This document shows, piece by piece, positions 16,961 to 26,121 of a DNA stretch of 47,855 bases. This stretch comes from Pyxidicoccus fallax (GTDB taxonomy: Bacteria > Myxococcota > Myxococcia > Myxococcales > Myxococcaceae). Position 1 is the stretch's first letter. Every line of letters begins with the position of its first letter. The DNA lies in NCBI RefSeq assembly GCF_012933655.1, contig NZ_JABBJJ010000053.1, positions 1 to 47,855 on the forward strand. The letters are read 5' to 3'. A model generated the notes under the pieces. The model had not been told where the DNA came from, made no database searches, and was given only the letters and a program-made list of their open reading frames with translations. The position numbers and the translations under genes were made by a program.

Positions 16961-18385
16961 ATGGAGACTTGCGACCTGAATCCGGCAGCGCTTCCCCCGG
17001 GGACCTGTGTGGGGCCATGGCGCGTTGAGGGCCTGCGAGGCCGGGGGACGTATGGCGCCGTCTACCGCGCCACGGGCGTGGAGCCGCACGCGCCAGGCAC
17101 CGTGGCGCTCAAGGTGGCCCTCCACCCGAGGGATGCGCGCTTCACTCGCGAGGCGGAGCTGCTCTCGCGCATCCGTTGCCCGGGGGTTCCTCGCCTGCTG
17201 GAGGCCGGTGAGTGGGTGGCGCCTTCGGGCAAGGTCCATCCGTATCTCGCCATGGAGTGGGTAGAGGGAGAGCCCCTGTACGCCTGGGCACGAAGGCGGC
17301 AGCCTTCATCACGGCAGGTGCTCCAGGTCCTCGGCCGGCTGGCGCGGGCATTGGAGAGCACCCACGCGGCCGGAGGCGTGCACCGCGACTTCAAGGGCGA
17401 CAACGTGCTGGCGCGGGCCGGAGATGACTGGCCGGTGCTCATCGACTTCGGGGCAGGACACCACGTGGGGGCCTCGACGCTGACCGGGCCGTTGTTGCCT
17501 CCGGGCACGCCGGCCTATCGGTCCCCGGAGGCCTGGGGTTACGCGCTCGGTGCCGACCCGGACTCGGCCCCGCCCTACCCCGCTGGACCCGCGGATGATG
17601 TGTTCGCGCTGGGCGTCACCGCGTACCGGCTGATTGCGGAGTTGTACCCGCCATCGACGGACCCGAGGGAGGAGGAGTCGCACGTCTGGAGTCTGGAGGG
17701 CACGGGGGTTCCAGCGGTGCGGGAGCTGAATGCCCGCTGTTGTCCCGAGCTGAGCGCCCTCGTGTCACGGATGCTCGACGTGCGGCCCGAGGCGCGAGGC
17801 CGTGCGCGGGAGCTGGCCGAGGCGTTGGAGCGGGCAGCGGGCAATGTGGGGCCGGAGGCGGATGTGCCCCTGTACGACTTGGACGCGCCGAGGGCGCTGC
17901 GTGTCAGGGCCGTGCCCCGGCGCGTGGAGCCGCGAGCAACGGGACGAACGTGGTCGTCCTGGCTCGCGGCGGTCAGCCTGGGAGGTGCACTGGCCTTGGG
18001 AGTCGGCTGGATGGTGGGGATGTGGAACACGGAGGAGCCGGTCGCGGTGGGCATGGAGACGAAGGATGGGGGCACGGTAGCGGTCGGGGACTCGGCGCTG
18101 ACGGCTCCGGTGGCGCCCGTCCAGGCACCCTCGGCATGGTCCACCGCTGTCATGCAGATACCGCCGAAGCCCCTCCCAGGGCAGAGGCGGACGGATGCCA
18201 ACGGCCGCTGCCCCGGGAAGCAACAGGTGCCCATTCATGGAGGCTGCTGGCTCAAGGTGAACATCGACCCGAAGGACTGTGCGAAGCATGACGGCTACGT
18301 GCACCAGGGCAGTTGCTACACGCCGTCCATGCGGAGCGAGAGCCCTCCCATGTCGAGTCCTGCGGAGGCACCTGCTCGGCGGTAA
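16961..18385 (+). CDS. Hanks-type Ser/Thr protein kinase, membrane-anchored
   Basis: A 474-residue kinase. It has the glycine loop GRGTYGAVY (28-35), ATP lysine Lys51 (VALKVAL), Glu65, catalytic Asp143 in VHRDFKGDN, and DFG at 162-164. The activation segment 'PGTPAYRSPEAW' and the 'DDVFALGVTAYRLI' helix follow. An Ala/Arg linker leads to a single TM (about 331-352). The tail contains a small Cys-containing module (CPGKQQVPIHGGCW, then DPKDC and QGSCYTP). Myxobacteria encode many such kinases; this one would sense through the extracytoplasmic tail and phosphorylate cytosolic targets, which are unknown. The gene is monocistronic. Confidence 0.92.
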   Translation: METCDLNPAALPPGTCVGPWRVEGLRGRGTYGAVYRATGVEPHAPGTVALKVALHPRDARFTREAELLSRIRCPGVPRLLEAGEWVAPSGKVHPYLAMEWVEGEPLYAWARRRQPSSRQVLQVLGRLARALESTHAAGGVHRDFKGDNVLARAGDDWPVLIDFGAGHHVGASTLTGPLLPPGTPAYRSPEAWGYALGADPDSAPPYPAGPADDVFALGVTAYRLIAELYPPSTDPREEESHVWSLEGTGVPAVRELNARCCPELSALVSRMLDVRPEARGRARELAEALERAAGNVGPEADVPLYDLDAPRALRVRAVPRRVEPRATGRTWSSWLAAVSLGGALALGVGWMVGMWNTEEPVAVGMETKDGGTVAVGDSALTAPVAPVQAPSAWSTAVMQIPPKPLPGQRRTDANGRCPGKQQVPIHGGCWLKVNIDPKDCAKHDGYVHQGSCYTPSMRSESPPMSSPAEAPARR

Positions 18386-18602
18386 CAGGTTCGGCCGAAG
18401 TTGGAACGCATCGTCAGGGAATGCTCCAGAGCCATTCCGGGGATGCACCGCACCGGACGATTGAGACACACCCGGTTGCCTGTTTCGACTGCATCCACTC
18501 CCGCCGGGCCTGATGCGGGGTTCCAGCACGCCAGCGTTTGGGTCGTGGCGGTAGCGCTGCTCGATGCGCGTCCAAGCCGCCAGGGTCGAAGCGGCGGTCC
18601 CG
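18386..18602. other. Spacer between convergent kinase and helicase genes
   Basis: 217 bases without a credible gene. No clear intrinsic terminator with a T tract was seen. Confidence 0.5.
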
Positions 18603-20387
18603 TCAGCCGCTCGTGGTGAGCACGAGCCGGTCGATGGCCCGCGTCATCGCCACGTAGAGCAGCCGAGCCTCGTCCTTGGCCTCCTCGGCGCCCGGAGTGG
18701 GCCGCTTCAGGCGAGGAATCGCGACGACGGGGAACTCGAGCCCCTTGCACGAGTGAAAGGTCAGCACCTTCACGCTGTCCGCACGGGTGTCGAGGGGTGA
18801 CTGCCCTGCCCGCTTGCCCACGAGCTGGCACGGAATGGCGGTCCGCCGGAGCCGCTGAGCGGCGGCCTCCCCCGTGGAGCCTCCACGGTAGAGGAGTGCC
18901 ATGTCCCGCCAGGCATAGCCCTCGTCATGGAGCTGCTGGAGGTGGCCCGCGACGTAGTCCAGCTCCTTGCCGAGCGAGGGCAACTGGATGACCTGGGGGC
19001 GCGGACCGCGGCGCCCGGCGGCCTGGGGGCGCAGGAGGGGAACCCCGTCCTCCTCGGCCTCCTCGGGCGTGAGCAGCTCCTCGGCGAAGCTCGCGGCGAA
19101 CTCGAGAATCTCCGCCGTGTTGCGGTAGTTGAGCCGCAAGATGGTGGTGCGGCCCTGGGCCTGGATACCGACGCTGCGGAAGCTGAAGTGCTTGCGCCGG
19201 TAGATGGACTGCGCGTCGTCGTAGAGCACCAGCAGTGAGCTCGTCTCGGGAGAGACCATCTGGGTGACGAGCTTGAGCCACTCGGGCTGGAAGTCGTGTC
19301 CCTCGTCGATGAGCACCGCGCCGTACTGGGCGCGAGGGATGAAGCCGCGGTCCACGGCCAGAATCACCCGCTGCGCGAGCTGCTCCGCGAACTCGCCCGG
19401 CGGGAGGTCGGATGCGGGGAGGCCCGCGTGGTAGAGGCGCAGCTGGTCGTGACACCAGCCGTGGAAGGTGCGCACCGATACCTGCTGAGTCAGCCCCCGG
19501 GCCTCGAGCATCTGCTGGAGGAAGCCGCTCAAGGTGCGATTGAAGCAGAGGACGAGGATGGGCTTCTGGAGCAGCCGGGCCAGGTACTGGCAGCGGTACC
19601 CCAGAATCATCGTCTTGCCCGAGCCCGCCACGCCATGAATCACCCGGTGCCCCTCACCGAGGCTGCGCGCCAGCTGCTCCTGCTGCAAGTCCATCACCCG
19701 GATGAGGTCCGGCATCACCTCCACGGAGTCGGGCCTGGCGAACAGGTCCAGCTGCGAGCCACCGATGCGCACCTCCGGGAAGATGTGCCAACGGATGCGG
19801 TCAACCTGCGGCATGGCGAGCGGCACGCGCGGCACCCAGGAGAACATGGCCCACAGCCGCTCCTGGAAGGCCTCGGCCGAGACGCTCTCCGCGATTTCGT
19901 CCTTGCAGAGCACCCGGTCGGGAGGGATGGCCTGACCGAGTTCCGCCGCCTCGAACTGTGCCCGGGTGATGTGGGTGAGCACCACGCCGTAGCTCCACGG
20001 GAACGCGAGCCTGCCACGGTGCGCGCCCTCGGTGTGGACCAGTGCGGGGTCACGCTCCAGCAGCGTGAGGATGTCGTGCGCATAGCCCCGAGCCTGCTCG
20101 AAGGGGTTCACCGTCTCCTTCGGTCCGCTCGCCGTGTGGATGACCGCTCGGCTCTTGTCGATGGAGATGAGCGTGTCCGTCTTCCAGTCCTTCACCTCGA
20201 GCACCAGCAACCCGCGCCGGGGATGCAGCACGAGGAAGTCGGGGTGGTGCCCGGTGGCTCCGATGGGCACGTCGTACCAGAGCAGGTAGTCGGACTCGAG
20301 CTTGTCCTCGAGCTGCCCGGCAAGGCGCTTTTCCCCGGCCTGCATGCGCCGCAGACACTGGCTCAGCGAGGGAATGAGGGTCGCCAT
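18603..20387 (-). CDS. NERD-domain SF1 (UvrD/Rep-like) helicase
   Basis: A 594-residue protein. The N-terminal NERD nuclease-related domain (about 15-130) has the residues Asp50 (HHPDFLVL) and Glu64-x-Lys66 (LVLEVKDW). A superfamily 1 helicase follows: Walker A GVAGSGKT at 252-259, Walker B DEGHD at 361-365, 'YDDAQSIY' (motif III-like), 'LRLNYRNTAEI' (motif IV), 'VKVLTFHSCKGLEFPVV' (motif V) and 'EARLLYVAMTRA' (motif VI). NERD-helicase fusions occur in DNA repair and increasingly in anti-phage contexts. Here it stands at the edge of a defence island, and the PglW kinase in the same island also begins with a NERD domain. The ATG at 20387 has AAAGGA about 12 bases upstream. Function in defence is an inference from position. 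Confidence 0.88.
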   Translation of the reverse strand: MATLIPSLSQCLRRMQAGEKRLAGQLEDKLESDYLLWYDVPIGATGHHPDFLVLHPRRGLLVLEVKDWKTDTLISIDKSRAVIHTASGPKETVNPFEQARGYAHDILTLLERDPALVHTEGAHRGRLAFPWSYGVVLTHITRAQFEAAELGQAIPPDRVLCKDEIAESVSAEAFQERLWAMFSWVPRVPLAMPQVDRIRWHIFPEVRIGGSQLDLFARPDSVEVMPDLIRVMDLQQEQLARSLGEGHRVIHGVAGSGKTMILGYRCQYLARLLQKPILVLCFNRTLSGFLQQMLEARGLTQQVSVRTFHGWCHDQLRLYHAGLPASDLPPGEFAEQLAQRVILAVDRGFIPRAQYGAVLIDEGHDFQPEWLKLVTQMVSPETSSLLVLYDDAQSIYRRKHFSFRSVGIQAQGRTTILRLNYRNTAEILEFAASFAEELLTPEEAEEDGVPLLRPQAAGRRGPRPQVIQLPSLGKELDYVAGHLQQLHDEGYAWRDMALLYRGGSTGEAAAQRLRRTAIPCQLVGKRAGQSPLDTRADSVKVLTFHSCKGLEFPVVAIPRLKRPTPGAEEAKDEARLLYVAMTRAIDRLVLTTSG

Positions 20388-20948
20388 CGTCCAGGAGTCC
20401 TTTAGGAACCGCGTAACCCCAGTGTGCCAGCCGCATGAGGGCTCCGTCCACCGGCTGGCGGAACGGCTGCTCGGCCATGACAGCCACAGACGCTCGCATC
20501 CTGAGCATCTAAGGTGCTCCTGAAGAAGAGCATCGAGCCCATTTCACTTGAGAAGCCGGAGCACCGTATCTCTCTTCCGCTTCGCTGAGAACCAACTGCG
20601 CTCCGCTTCCCTAACCTGCTTCCGCTGCTCCTCATCCACCTCCCGAGGGGAGGTATCCCCAGAGGGGAGTCGCCGCCCCCCAGGGAGAAGGACATCTCAC
20701 GACTAATCTTCAGGTCCCTCGCCCACCATGACTCAACCGCCCAGGAGATTGTCCCACCGTCGTGCCGTTACCTGGGTTGGCGGTGACTACCGGGGCAGGA
20801 TCCGGGCCAGTACCCAGGATCGGTTCGCTCAGTCCGAAGTAGCACCTCGGGTGGGGTATCTCACACTCCCCCCTACGGAGGTCGAACAGCGGAGTTCGTG
20901 CTCATCGAGCCCTGGCTATCTTGAAGACTCCAAAGCAGCCATCCAGCT
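20388..20948. other. 561-bp spacer at the left edge of the low-GC island
   Basis: No intact gene is evident. It should hold promoters for the leftward helicase and the rightward SIR2-dynamin gene, but I see no confident -35/-10 pair. Short inverted runs (CTCCCGAGGGGAG near 20640) and a short coding-like leftward remnant (20544-20690) are present. Base composition shifts toward A/T here and stays lower through the BREX cluster, consistent with an island boundary. Confidence 0.5.
20544..20690 (-). pseudogene. Possible 3' remnant of a lost gene
   Basis: A leftward frame ends in a charged helical sequence, REVDEEQRKQVREAERSW then FSAKRKRDTVLRLLK and a stop. It has no plausible start or upstream continuation. 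It resembles a leftover gene tail more than random sequence, but it is short and unrecognised. Confidence 0.2.
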
Positions 20949-23732
20949 ATGGTGGCGCGCATGACGCATGCAGTCCTCGATGATCTCAAGGCACAGATTG
21001 CCGCTAGACGCGCGGTCTTGGTCGTAGGCTCCGGCGTGTCGGTCGCCGCGACAAATAATTCGCCGGCCTCGTCCTGGACCGGGCTCCTCAAGCACGGTGT
21101 GGAGCGATGCGTCGAGCTTGATGGTCACCTTGCTGGGGACTGGCATGAGAGGACGCTCGCCGATGTTACCTCCGGGCGGCTCGATGACCTTCTGGCGGGA
21201 GCGTCAAAGGTGCGCCGAACGCTTTACCGGCAAAATGAGTGGTCACGATGGCTCGAAGACTCCATCGGTACGCTGAAAGCGTCACGGTTCGAGCTCATTG
21301 ATGCGCTCGGGAGTCTCAACGCTCCGATTCTCACAACGAACTACGACGACATCCTTGAGCGCCGGCTTCATCGACATGCCATCACATGGATGGACAAGGC
21401 AGACCAGATTGCCTTTGCTCGCGTCGAATCCTGTGAAACCGTCCTCCACCTGCATGGCTTTTGGCGGCAGCCGGAAACCGTCATCCTCGACGGCGGAGAC
21501 TATGAACGCATTCTCGGCGCTCAGTTGGCCCAGGCGGGCCTCCGCACATTGGGAGAGGCGTGGTCTCTCGTCTTTGTAGGGTGCGGTGATGGTCTCGCAG
21601 ATCCGAACTTCGAACAGTTCCTCGACTGGATGGCGGTGGTCCTCAAGGGAGTGCGGCACCGCCACTTTCGCCTCGAACGCAAGACTGACGCAGATCACCG
21701 GCAGCAATGGCACAACGACAGGGGCCACCACGTGCGCGTGGTCACATATGGCGATGCCTACGATGAGCTCCCCGCGTTCATCGAATCGCTACGTCCGTCC
21801 CGGGCTGCAGACATCAGACCCCTAGCACTTGCCCCGGCGGCATCGGTACCGGAAAGAGTCACTCAGCTGGCGCGCCCTGTCCTTTCGGCTGGCGAGTACG
21901 TTCGTCTCCAGCAGAAAGGGCGAGAAGCCGTCGAGCGGCTCACTGCCCTAACGCACCTGCTCGAGTGGGAAAGCATCTGTGCCCATGGCAACGACCTATC
22001 CCAAGCCCTGGAACAGGATCTTTACCGGGTTGCCATCACGGGTCGGTCCCGCGCGGGGAAGAGTTCGCTGGTAAATGCCCTCGTGGGCCGCACCATCTGC
22101 CCCGTGGAGCGGGTTATCACGACTGCCATTCCAATCATCATCGGCCCAGGCGAGAACGAATCAGCAACCATCAAGTATCAACCCAATGGGCGATCGCCAC
22201 TCCACCTCGATGGTCCCATCACGGCCGACATGCTCGCCCCCTACGCAGACCAGCGTCATAACCGGGACAACGAGAAGCGCGTGGACTGCATCGAGGTCCG
22301 CCTGGGACATCAGGTGCTCGACCTCGGTGTCGAATACGTCGACATCCCAGGCTTTGACGACCCGAGCGGGCGGATTTGGTCCGCGACGCAGGAGGTCATC
22401 AGCAAAGCTCATGCGTTGGTCCTAGTGCTCGACGTATCGTCTTATGAGAGTGGCGGCTTCACCATCGACAAGGCGACGCGGGAAGTCCTGGAACAGGCGC
22501 ACAAGCGCGCATGCCCAGTTCTGATCGTCTGCAACAAGGCGGACAAGCTCTCGAAAGCGGAGCGGGAGGAAGCCAAGCAGTACGTACTGGAGGCACTCGA
22601 CCATTTCGGCCTTCGCTTGCCCCTGGTGCACGGTCCATTCCTCATGAGCACCAGAGAGGCCTTGGAGACACGTGTCCGTAACGAGCCGCTTCCAATTCCT
22701 TTCTCGAACTTCGAAGAGACTCTCTGGAAACAGCTCTGGAACACCGAGTCGGTGGGCCTACGGCGGCTGTTCAGGGTCTTCGACGCGCTGCGTGTTGCCG
22801 ACGAGGAGGTGGACGCACTCATCGCGGCCCGCCAAGCCAAGGGGAGCGAGCGTGAACGCTTGCGCACCGCATTTGCACGCTGTCAACAAGATAAGTCGAA
22901 TATTCTCGCGACCAGCCGGCACGACGCCCATGCCCTAAGGCAGCAGACTGCGGAACTCGTTGAGTCAGCCCGAAGCAAGCACCTCCGTGCCATCGCGGAC
23001 CACATTGCTTCCCTGCCCGCGGAGGGCGAGATTCCGTTGGTTTCTGAAACGATGCAGGCTCTTCAGGAACGTCTGTCTACGGCCTGCCGAGCAATCATCG
23101 AAAATGTGACGCCCTCGGTGATAGCGCAGTGTGAGAGCACGGAGAAAGCGATCACACGGAGCCTCTCCCTATTGCGAGAAGAGGTGGGCCTCTCCGCGCA
23201 GGCTATACAAGCCCGTGCGACCTTGGGCGCACTCAGAAACTGGAGTGAGACGGTCGGCCTGCCCGACACAGGTGACGGCGAACGCAAGTTGAAGCGGACT
23301 GCTGCTGGCGGAACCGCCGGCCTGGCGGTGTTCTTTGCCCTCGCCAACCCCGTGGGATTTCTCGTCGCTGCGGGAGTCGGTTTCGGTGTGTCCGCACTCG
23401 TCAATTTCCTTACAGACCGCGTGGGCAGTCACTCCGCCCTACGCGCACGTGTCGAGCAGCATACGAACGAGGCGTTCACATCCTTCAAACAATCAGTTGA
23501 CGCCGCGCTTGAGGCCTTCGGACGCGATCTTACGAGCCGCGTGCACCAGCGGATGCGTCCATTCCTGAACGACATGGAGCGCCGGCTTGAGACGATCCGT
23601 GAGCCCACTGCCGACGAGCTACGCTGGCATGCTGAAATGCACGTGACGACCGCCGAGGCGTTGCGCATCCTCGAGGGCGTACTTGGCTCGCCTCGAGTGG
23701 CGTCCTCCGCCTCGCCGCCCACCGCTGCGTAA
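20949..23732 (+). CDS. SIR2 - dynamin-like GTPase fusion protein
   Basis: A 927-residue protein with two fused modules. Residues about 8-285 are a SIR2-type domain: nucleotide loop VLVVGSGVS (23-31), TTNYDDILE with Asn131, LHLHG with His169, and VGCGDGLADPNF (210-221). Residues about 320-900 are a dynamin-like GTPase: P-loop GRSRAGKS (365-372), switch threonines TTAIP (391-395), G3 DIPGFDD (465-471), G4 NKAD (529-532), long helical stalks, and a glycine-rich membrane hairpin at about 786-820 (GGTAGLAVFFALANPVGF). SIR2 domains of this kind hydrolyse NAD+ in Thoeris, DSR and SIR2-HerA systems; bacterial dynamins act at membranes. Membrane-triggered NAD+ depletion on infection is my inference. 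Codon use is less G/C-rich than the flanks. ATG 20949 or 20961 could start it; neither has a clear ribosome site. It is convergent with the BREX operon. Confidence 0.85.
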   Translation: MVARMTHAVLDDLKAQIAARRAVLVVGSGVSVAATNNSPASSWTGLLKHGVERCVELDGHLAGDWHERTLADVTSGRLDDLLAGASKVRRTLYRQNEWSRWLEDSIGTLKASRFELIDALGSLNAPILTTNYDDILERRLHRHAITWMDKADQIAFARVESCETVLHLHGFWRQPETVILDGGDYERILGAQLAQAGLRTLGEAWSLVFVGCGDGLADPNFEQFLDWMAVVLKGVRHRHFRLERKTDADHRQQWHNDRGHHVRVVTYGDAYDELPAFIESLRPSRAADIRPLALAPAASVPERVTQLARPVLSAGEYVRLQQKGREAVERLTALTHLLEWESICAHGNDLSQALEQDLYRVAITGRSRAGKSSLVNALVGRTICPVERVITTAIPIIIGPGENESATIKYQPNGRSPLHLDGPITADMLAPYADQRHNRDNEKRVDCIEVRLGHQVLDLGVEYVDIPGFDDPSGRIWSATQEVISKAHALVLVLDVSSYESGGFTIDKATREVLEQAHKRACPVLIVCNKADKLSKAEREEAKQYVLEALDHFGLRLPLVHGPFLMSTREALETRVRNEPLPIPFSNFEETLWKQLWNTESVGLRRLFRVFDALRVADEEVDALIAARQAKGSERERLRTAFARCQQDKSNILATSRHDAHALRQQTAELVESARSKHLRAIADHIASLPAEGEIPLVSETMQALQERLSTACRAIIENVTPSVIAQCESTEKAITRSLSLLREEVGLSAQAIQARATLGALRNWSETVGLPDTGDGERKLKRTAAGGTAGLAVFFALANPVGFLVAAGVGFGVSALVNFLTDRVGSHSALRARVEQHTNEAFTSFKQSVDAALEAFGRDLTSRVHQRMRPFLNDMERRLETIREPTADELRWHAEMHVTTAEALRILEGVLGSPRVASSASPPTAA

Positions 23733-23841
23733 CGCATCACCCGCAGCATCCCCCAGCCCTGCTATGCAGCAACCGAGCATCGCGATGGGAGCGGGAATCG
23801 CACAAAGCATCCGGGGTAAATCTTTGTCTGGGTAGATAGCG

Positions 23842-23880
23842 TCCACCGCTGCCCTGTTGGAGGGCAGGAGGAGCGGTGGA
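23842..23880. repeat. Large imperfect hairpin between the convergent SIR2-dynamin and BREX genes
   Basis: The outer arms TCCACCGCT (23842-23850) and AGCGGTGGA (23872-23880) pair perfectly. The inner arms GCCCT and AGGGC pair across GTTGG; six bases bulge on one side. Without a T tract it may act as a bidirectional barrier, or be a relic of a mobile element end. Confidence 0.5.
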
Positions 23881-23896
23881 TGACCCGAAGTGGCAA

Positions 23897-23910
23897 CCAG
23901 TTTAAACTGG
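23897..23910. repeat. Perfect 14-bp palindrome CCAGTTTAAACTGG
   Basis: It lies 17 bases from the hairpin in the same spacer, 67 bases downstream of the BREX operon end. It could be a protein-binding dyad or a relic of insertion-sequence end repeats. No transposase remnant was found. Confidence 0.4.
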
Positions 23911-23976
23911 CGCTGCCTCAGCATTGAGCCCTTCATGGGCTGGCACGAGAGCGGGCTCGGCAGCCGCAGAAGCCTG

Positions 23977-26121
23977 TCACGCACGGCTCTCGGGGTTCGA
24001 TGCGCTGCGCTTCCACGCCGCGAGGGTCTCGTTCGCGTCGTCGACGCTCATCGTCTCCCGCGCGATGAGCCCATGCTCGATCTCCTTTGGAAGGCACGGC
24101 TGGAACTTCGACACACGCGATCTCTGGTCGGGGTCGACCAAGCGAGCAGCGTCGGCCCAGCCGAGCGGGGCGCGCGCGACGAGTGCGTCGATGGCCTGCC
24201 GAATCGCGACGGCGCTCTCGGCAGCGCCATCGACAAACGTGATGAAGGTATTGCCCGGCGACACACGCGCTCCAAGCTCCGCTTCGAGAAGTCCTGCGAG
24301 AATGCGGTTGCCTGCGCCACCACCGAAAGTCCACCAACGGCACCGACCGTTTGAGTCCTCCTCTAGCGGAAGCGGCGCATCATCGAGGAACGCATGCGAG
24401 GCGCGTTGGGCCTCGATGGCTGCGACCGCCCGCTTCGACCACGAGGCATCGTGGTCCGAGCTATGCAGAACTCGTCGCATGGCCTGACAGAGCGAACGCG
24501 CCAGGGTTACGGGTTGTCCAAACCAACGCGGATAGCTGCCCGCCTCCGCAGGCTCCACCGAGCAAGTCCCGCCCTTCCAGTCGACTCCGACGATGCGCCA
24601 CGGCCGGCCCGCGAGCACGAAGTTCGGGCTCTGGCGCTCCTTGTCCTGCAAGAAGGCCGCATCCACGACACCGACCTCCGTCTGTCCGTACAGCACGCGG
24701 AGCACCCGCGGGGTCGAGAACACCGCGTAGAGCTCGAGGAAGTTGCGTGCGCCGTAGAGCCGCTCGCCCCGAGCGCCGAGAGCAAGGCGTGCGTCCGCCT
24801 CGACGAGGATGTCGTTATACACCATGTGGCGAACAATCGCCTCGCGCTCTGACGTCGAAACCTCACGGAACGCCGCGCAGCCTTCGAGCCAACCCCACCA
24901 CGCATGTGCGGCGGCTCCGCGCTCCTGCATCGACAGCGCGATGGATTGATGCGCCAGAACATGTGGCGACCACGACGACGGCCCTGCGGGTTCGACGTAG
25001 CCGTTCCTGAACAGGTCGATGATCGCAGCAGCACGCAGCAGCGCGTCGTCATCGGTCGCGAGGAAGGTGCAGTTCGCCTTCGTTCCGGCACGACGCCCCG
25101 TGCGCCCCATCCGTTGCAGGAAGGATGACACGCTGCTGGGCGCGTCGATCTGAATCACATGATCCAGATCGCCGACGTCGATGCCGAGTTCGAGGGCGGA
25201 CGTCGCAACGATGACGCAGTTGGTGCCCTCCTCGAATGCCTTCTCGGCGGCCGTTCGCTCCGAGAGCGCAAGCGACGAGTGCGAGAGGTAGACATCCACG
25301 CCCCGCTGGGAGAGACGATGGCCAAGCTCCTCGACACGCCTACGACTATCAACGAAGACGAGCCGCCGCGTTCCCGGATACAGGCGATCGATGAGCAATG
25401 CGGCATTGTCGAGCGAGCCGACGAAGTCGAGCGCAAGCTCCGGCGGCTTCCGCGTGCCACCAGGGTCAACGACCCGTTGCGGTCTCAAGCTGCTGCCGCT
25501 GAGCCATGCAACAATGGTTTCCGGATCGCCTACGGTCGCCGAGAGACCGATGCGCTGGATGTCGGCCTCGGCGATTCGAGAGATGCGCTCCATGAGCGCC
25601 ACGAGGTGGGCACCGCGATCATCGCCCGCGAACGCATGGACTTCGTCGATAACGACGGCTCGAACATGAGCAAGAAAGCGCCGTGCCGGCGTGCGGGTGC
25701 TGAGCAGCATCGCCTCGAGTGATTCGGGCGTGATCGCCAACACGTCGGGCGGCTCGTCCATCAATCGTCGGCGAGCAGGCTCCTTGACGTCGCCATGCCA
25801 CTTGCCGGCACGCCTGCCGATGAGGCCGGTGAGCCGATGAAGGCGCGCCTCCTGATTGTTGAGCAGGGCACGTATTGGCGCCACATAGAGCACCGACACG
25901 CCGCGCCAGTCTTCGACATCCATTCTCGAGAGCAACGGCAAGAACGCCGCCTCGGTCTTGCCGCCCGCAGTGGGCGCAAGCACGACACAGTTCGCACCGT
26001 CGAGAATCGCTTCGGTCGAGAGCGCTTGCACTGGACGCAGACCGCTCCACCCGAGGCCGTTAGCGATCTGGTAGCGAACAGCAGGGCTCAGGCGGTCGAT
26101 GGCGTCTCGCGGGGGCGTCAC
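23977..26121 (-). CDS. brxHI: BREX type 2 helicase BrxHI (Lhr-like SF2 helicase)
   Basis: A 714-residue superfamily 2 helicase. It has the Q-like region 'LRPVQALST', Walker A APTAGGKTEA (about 49-58), 'APIRALLNNQ' (motif Ia), 'TPESLEAML', Walker B VIDEVHAF, 'LSATVGD' (motif III), 'VDSRRRVEELG' (motif IV), 'VATSALELGIDVGD' (motif V) and 'QRMGRTGRRAG' (motif VI). An Lhr-type C-terminal extension follows. This is the helicase expected at the end of type 2 BREX operons. Translation starts at GTG 26121, overlapping the brxD stop (GTGA). Its exact step in phage exclusion is not known. Confidence 0.9.
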   Translation of the reverse strand: MTPPRDAIDRLSPAVRYQIANGLGWSGLRPVQALSTEAILDGANCVVLAPTAGGKTEAAFLPLLSRMDVEDWRGVSVLYVAPIRALLNNQEARLHRLTGLIGRRAGKWHGDVKEPARRRLMDEPPDVLAITPESLEAMLLSTRTPARRFLAHVRAVVIDEVHAFAGDDRGAHLVALMERISRIAEADIQRIGLSATVGDPETIVAWLSGSSLRPQRVVDPGGTRKPPELALDFVGSLDNAALLIDRLYPGTRRLVFVDSRRRVEELGHRLSQRGVDVYLSHSSLALSERTAAEKAFEEGTNCVIVATSALELGIDVGDLDHVIQIDAPSSVSSFLQRMGRTGRRAGTKANCTFLATDDDALLRAAAIIDLFRNGYVEPAGPSSWSPHVLAHQSIALSMQERGAAAHAWWGWLEGCAAFREVSTSEREAIVRHMVYNDILVEADARLALGARGERLYGARNFLELYAVFSTPRVLRVLYGQTEVGVVDAAFLQDKERQSPNFVLAGRPWRIVGVDWKGGTCSVEPAEAGSYPRWFGQPVTLARSLCQAMRRVLHSSDHDASWSKRAVAAIEAQRASHAFLDDAPLPLEEDSNGRCRWWTFGGGAGNRILAGLLEAELGARVSPGNTFITFVDGAAESAVAIRQAIDALVARAPLGWADAARLVDPDQRSRVSKFQPCLPKEIEHGLIARETMSVDDANETLAAWKRSASNPESRA

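Noticed and set aside
20388-20948. Second copy of the tRNA-Leu 3' end as a left attachment site
   Set aside because: I looked for the T-arm/acceptor sequence in this spacer and did not find it.
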